This document shows positions 61,148 through 64,000 of a DNA stretch of 64,000 bases, piece after piece. This stretch comes from Subdoligranulum variabile (GTDB lineage: Bacteria; Bacillota; Clostridia; Oscillospirales; Ruminococcaceae), in the NCBI GenBank assembly GCA_003343905.1, contig QAKI01000054.1, positions 42,931 to 106,930 of the forward strand, given 5' to 3'. Positions within the stretch are counted from its first letter, which is position 1. Every line of letters starts with the position of its first letter. Made by a program: the position numbers and the translations under genes. The notes beneath the pieces were generated by a model. It saw only the letters and a list, made by a program, of their open reading frames with translations, was not told the origin of the DNA and ran no database searches.

Positions 61148-62254
61148 TTATTCGCGGGAATGGATCGCAGTAAAACGCTGTTTCAACAGTTCCAAAAACT
61201 CCGCTTCCTCCTGCGGGGTAGCGAACGCCTCGCGGGAATAACAGCAGACAGAGTTATATTGGGGCTGATACAAGACAATCGCGTGGGACGTAACCAGCAA
61301 ACGGATTGGCTCAGCATACGGCAAACGTACCTGCGTGCCATTCCTTTGATTCTTTCTTACCATCCCATCAGAGGTGAATACTGTCACGGTTCGGCCCACC
61401 AGCCTGTCCGCCACTATCTTTGTTTCGTACCATCCAAAAACCATCATGCAGCCAATCAATAAAACGTCCAGTGGCAGCGCAACCATTGCTACCCTCACCA
61501 GATATACTATCCAATATATAAACAGCAGCGTAATCACTAAATTCCTACGCCAGTAGGTGGCCGTGCGCATTACTCTCCAAATTGCTTGCCTGTAGGCTTC
61601 ATGCGCTTGATTCCGGTTTATCTGCTGTACCAGTACCCAATTACTCTCCTCGTCATGGGAGAATCCCATCGGGCGCTCCTCCTCCGGTATCACGGCGGGC
61701 GGCGCAGCCACGGCCTGTTCCAACGCCTGTTTCCAGCGGGGCAACGGCTGTTCCTGACTAAACGCAGCGAGGGGTATCAAAAGCCCTATTCCACTTTGAA
61801 ACACCAGCACAAGGCCGAAGAAGTCCGACCGCACCGCACGCAAAGAAGCCGCCGGGCAAACAATTTTGGAAACAACTGCACCCACACCGGGCCCTTCATA
61901 ATACAGAATCCCGTCCTGCAAGCGCAACGTACAGGGCTTACTGTAACCTACTCTCAGAGCTTTGCGCAAAGCATACAATTGTGTCCAGGCTTCCAAGCGC
62001 CCCGAAAGGCAAAAAATAATTGTTCCGGGCACAGCACAATAAACCGCAAAACTCACCAGTACAAACCCCGGCACACAGTGCCATTGCATCGCATAGACGA
62101 GTACATTACATGCAAAAACCAACACATATACAGCCACCACAAACGCACGAAAGTTGCGTGTTCTCTGCCAGAGTGAGGAACCTTTTGTGCGCGCCAGCAC
62201 TTCCAGTTCATGACGGACATTCTTTTTGTCCAATATATAATACTGTAATTCCAT
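61148..62254 (-). CDS. YcxB-like membrane protein with internal duplication
   Basis: 368 residues in two similar halves, each with two helices followed by a soluble YcxB-like domain (about 35-185 and 225-368). The soluble part of the second half has TSDGMVRKNQRNGTQVRLPY. The function is unknown; YcxB domains occur next to membrane-stress genes. The DNA is clearly less G+C-rich than its neighbours, which hints at transfer. Single-gene unit. Confidence 0.65.
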   Translation of the reverse strand: MELQYYILDKKNVRHELEVLARTKGSSLWQRTRNFRAFVVAVYVLVFACNVLVYAMQWHCVPGFVLVSFAVYCAVPGTIIFCLSGRLEAWTQLYALRKALRVGYSKPCTLRLQDGILYYEGPGVGAVVSKIVCPAASLRAVRSDFFGLVLVFQSGIGLLIPLAAFSQEQPLPRWKQALEQAVAAPPAVIPEEERPMGFSHDEESNWVLVQQINRNQAHEAYRQAIWRVMRTATYWRRNLVITLLFIYWIVYLVRVAMVALPLDVLLIGCMMVFGWYETKIVADRLVGRTVTVFTSDGMVRKNQRNGTQVRLPYAEPIRLLVTSHAIVLYQPQYNSVCCYSREAFATPQEEAEFLELLKQRFTAIHSRE

Positions 62255-62310
62255 CCTGTTCGCCCCTTTCCCTTATGTGTTGAAATTCCCGATCGTTACG
62301 ACAGGCCGGT

Positions 62311-63294
62311 TCAGGTGCGCCCGTGCAGGGCGTCCAGCAGGTCCATCACGGCCAGCGTCCGCGCACGGGCGGCGGCTTCCGCCGTTTTGTCCCGCTGCTG
62401 CAAAATGCGCGCGAACTCGGCAAATTCATACGCCATGCGGAAGCGCGCCGCCTGCGGCGCGTCGGTGCGCGTGCCGCCGCCCCGCACACCGCCCAGCACG
62501 CTGTACACCGTGGGCAGGGCGTTGGTCCCGCCTTCCACCACCAGACGGCCGCCCGGTCCCTGCAGCACCGCGCCGTTGACGCCGTCGCTGTCCTTGGCGC
62601 CCAGGGCCGCCGCCGTAAAATCGCCGTAATCCAGCAGCGCCAGCCCCGCCGTGTCGATGCCGTTCGCCGCGCGGCTGGCCCGGTACTCGGCTTTTTGGGG
62701 TGCGCCCAGCAGCCCGCACAACAGGTGCAGATTGTAGACGTTCATATCATTGAGGGCCCCGCCCTGACAGGCCGGGTCAAACGTGGTATTCCAGACGCCG
62801 TTCAAAAAATCTTCGTACCGGCGGCTGCGGGCGCAAAAGCTGGCCATGGCCCCGCGCACCGGGCCGATCCTGGGCAGTTCCGCCTGCAAGAAGGCATACT
62901 GCGGCAGGTAATACACGGTGATGGCTTCCAGCAGCATGACACCGTTGGCATCAGCCAGCGCGAACAGGTTCCGCGCTTCGGCGGCAGTGCCGGTGAAGGG
63001 CTTTTCCAGAATGACCGAGTCCCCGGCTGCCAGCGCCCGCCGGGCCGCCGCATAATGCAGATGGTTGGCGGTGCCTATGTAGACCGCGTCGAACCCGCCC
63101 GCGGCATAGCAGGCGTCCTCATCGGTATAAACGTCCGGGATGCCGTACTGCTGCGCCCAGGCGCGGGCCTTCGCCCCGCTTTGGGGGCGGCAGCAGAGCG
63201 CCTGCACCGAAATTTCCGGCATTTCGGCCAGATGCTGCAAAAATTCCTCCACGATGCGACTGGTGGAAAGGATCGCGATCTTCAAAGGCTGCAT
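62311..63294 (-). CDS. Gfo/Idh/MocA-family NAD(P)-dependent oxidoreductase
   Basis: 327 residues. A Rossmann fold at the N-terminus (KIAILSTSRIVEEFLQHLAE, a Gly-poor variant of the usual loop), then DAVYIGTANHLHYAAARRAL, the catalytic EKPFTG motif and a C-terminal substrate domain. Members oxidise or reduce sugars and related alcohols. The GxGxxG loop is replaced by S-T-S-R-I, as in some members. The ATG at 63294 follows GAGGAATC. Confidence 0.85.
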   Translation of the reverse strand: MQPLKIAILSTSRIVEEFLQHLAEMPEISVQALCCRPQSGAKARAWAQQYGIPDVYTDEDACYAAGGFDAVYIGTANHLHYAAARRALAAGDSVILEKPFTGTAAEARNLFALADANGVMLLEAITVYYLPQYAFLQAELPRIGPVRGAMASFCARSRRYEDFLNGVWNTTFDPACQGGALNDMNVYNLHLLCGLLGAPQKAEYRASRAANGIDTAGLALLDYGDFTAAALGAKDSDGVNGAVLQGPGGRLVVEGGTNALPTVYSVLGGVRGGGTRTDAPQAARFRMAYEFAEFARILQQRDKTAEAAARARTLAVMDLLDALHGRT

Positions 63295-63387
63295 AGGTGA
63301 TTCCTCCTTATTTTGTAGGATCGTATGTTCGGGCAGACTGCGGCGGGCGCCGTCTTTGTATATGATTATAACACGCAAAATTTCCCG

Positions 63388-63416
63388 TTGCAATTCAGCG
63401 AAAAACCATGTATGAT
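63388..63416 (+). promoter_or_regulatory. Sigma-A promoter of prfC
   Basis: TTGCAA (63388-63393), 17-nt spacer, TATGAT (63411-63416). The transcript would start about 63423 with a leader of about 90 nt. Confidence 0.7.
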
Positions 63417-63450
63417 AGGGTACGACAGTATTGTAGAGGAGTGTGCCCCC

Positions 63451-63481
63451 ATGTGACAATGGCAAAACCGCACCGTCACAT
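63451..63481 (+). promoter_or_regulatory. Leader with start-stop mini-ORF and inverted repeat before prfC
   Basis: AGAGGAG (63435-63441) stands 9 nt before ATGTGA (63451-63456), a start codon directly followed by a stop. The same bases begin an inverted repeat ATGTGAC / GTCACAT (63451-63457 and 63475-63481). Confidence 0.45.
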
Positions 63482-63513
63482 TTTGCTGAAGAAAGTAAGG
63501 AGTTCAAACACCC

Positions 63514-64000
63514 ATGGCATCATTGCGCGAAGAAATCGAAAGCCGGCGCACATTTGCGATCATCTCGCACCCCGACGCCGGTAAAACCACCCTGACCGAA
63601 AAACTGCTGCTGTACGGGGGCGCGATCCAGACCGCCGGTTCCGTCAAAGGCAAGCAGAGCGCCAAACACGCAGTGTCCGACTGGATGGACATTGAAAAAC
63701 AGCGCGGCATCAGCGTCACGTCGTCGGTGCTGCAGTTCAACTACCAGGGCAAGTGCATCAACATCCTGGACACCCCCGGCCACCAGGATTTCAGCGAGGA
63801 TACCTACCGCACGCTGATGGCGGCGGATTCCGCCGTCATGGTCATCGACGCCGCCAAGGGCGTCGAAGCCCAGACCATCAAGCTGTTCAAGGTCTGCACG
63901 CTGCGCCACATCCCCATTTTCACCTTTATCAACAAGATGGACCGCGAAGCCCGCGACCCCTTTGAACTGATGGAAAACATCGAGGAGATCCTGGGCATCA
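63514..64000 (+). CDS. prfC: Peptide chain release factor 3 (N-terminal part)
   Basis: The frame is open to the window edge; 162 codons are visible. GTP-binding motifs: SHPDAGKTTLTEKLLL (G1), the switch region QRGISVTSSV (G2), DTPGHQDFSEDTYRTL (G3) and NKMDREARDP (G4). RF3 frees RF1 and RF2 from the ribosome after termination; the D-F-S-E-D-T-Y-R-T sequence separates RF3 from EF-G and LepA. The ATG at 63514 has GTAAGGAG 13-14 nt upstream. Confidence 0.93.
   Translation, partial: MASLREEIESRRTFAIISHPDAGKTTLTEKLLLYGGAIQTAGSVKGKQSAKHAVSDWMDIEKQRGISVTSSVLQFNYQGKCINILDTPGHQDFSEDTYRTLMAADSAVMVIDAAKGVEAQTIKLFKVCTLRHIPIFTFINKMDREARDPFELMENIEEILGI

Noticed and set aside
63459..63584. Overlapping 41-codon upstream frame ending inside prfC
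   Set aside because: No ribosome site of its own and no protein-like signal; the start-stop element is the better candidate.

Overview
The window is 64 kb of G+C-rich bacterial chromosome, densely coded on both strands. It fits a high-GC member of the Clostridia, most likely an Oscillospiraceae/Ruminococcaceae-type gut anaerobe. The support is LL-diaminopimelate aminotransferase (dapL) with dapF, methylglyoxal synthase next to a MinD-type ATPase and PBP2, an archaeal/eukaryotic-type ProRS, a UPF0340 (YwlG) protein, a SpoIIQ-like LytM protein, YtrA-type GntR/ABC cassettes, strong Shine-Dalgarno sites and frequent TTG/GTG starts. The assignment is an inference from gene content. I saw no rRNA, tRNA, CRISPR array, prophage or intact IS.

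Layout. 1-2.9 kb: start of a TrmA/RlmD-type methyltransferase, a flavodoxin-like reductase, a PAP2 phosphatase and an O-antigen-ligase-like membrane protein. 2.9-11.8 kb (minus): envelope-polymer operon with an SGNH hydrolase, an XpaC-like protein, a Wzm/Wzt-type exporter and three GT-C-like membrane proteins. 12.0-15.5 kb (minus): a second operon, XpaC-TelA-LemA-TPM. 15.6-16.9 kb: HAD phosphatase and hypoxanthine-DNA glycosylase. 17.0-20.9 kb (plus): mreC, PBP2, a MinD-like ATPase and mgsA. 21.0-22.3 kb: ECF sigma factor and anti-sigma factor behind an ECF-type promoter. 22.4-28.4 kb (minus): dapF, two paralogous membrane proteins, dapL and a PNPOx-fold protein. 28.5-31.8 kb (plus): acpP, proS, a putative inserted repeat element and a degenerate CaCA-like membrane protein. 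32.0-34.0 kb: first GntR/ABC cassette. 34.1-36.9 kb: MATE pump, TetR regulator and methyltransferase with three related operators. 37.3-39.6 kb: PTPS-related membrane protein. 39.9-43.6 kb: pgk-tpiA-gpmI. 43.8-47.8 kb: YihY/BrkB protein, acyltransferase and pullulanase. 47.9-50.5 kb: second GntR/ABC cassette. 50.6-55.8 kb: PLP homeostasis protein, UPF0340, Tag glycosylase, NdpA-like protein, cysteine hydrolase, thioesterase and small unknown genes. 55.6-56.4 kb: TetR with a small membrane protein. 56.5-59.1 kb: metal-efflux operon (ArsR, free-standing HMA protein, P1B ATPase). 59.2-60.2 kb: PadR/DUF1700 pair. 60.3-63.3 kb: SpoIIQ-like protein, YcxB-like protein and Gfo/Idh oxidoreductase. 63.5 kb to the end: prfC, cut by the window edge.

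The main themes are envelope synthesis (polymer export, cell-wall elongation, DAP supply) and small self-regulated cassettes in which a regulator sits beside its membrane target under operator-bearing promoters. The most notable items are the 346-bp insert that splits a copy of the proS terminator, the three matching operators of the TetR/MATE/methyltransferase locus, the near-identical 176-bp blocks in the two membrane-protein paralogs, a perfect 27-bp inverted repeat inside a permease gene, the paired XpaC operons, and a start-stop mini-ORF ahead of prfC.
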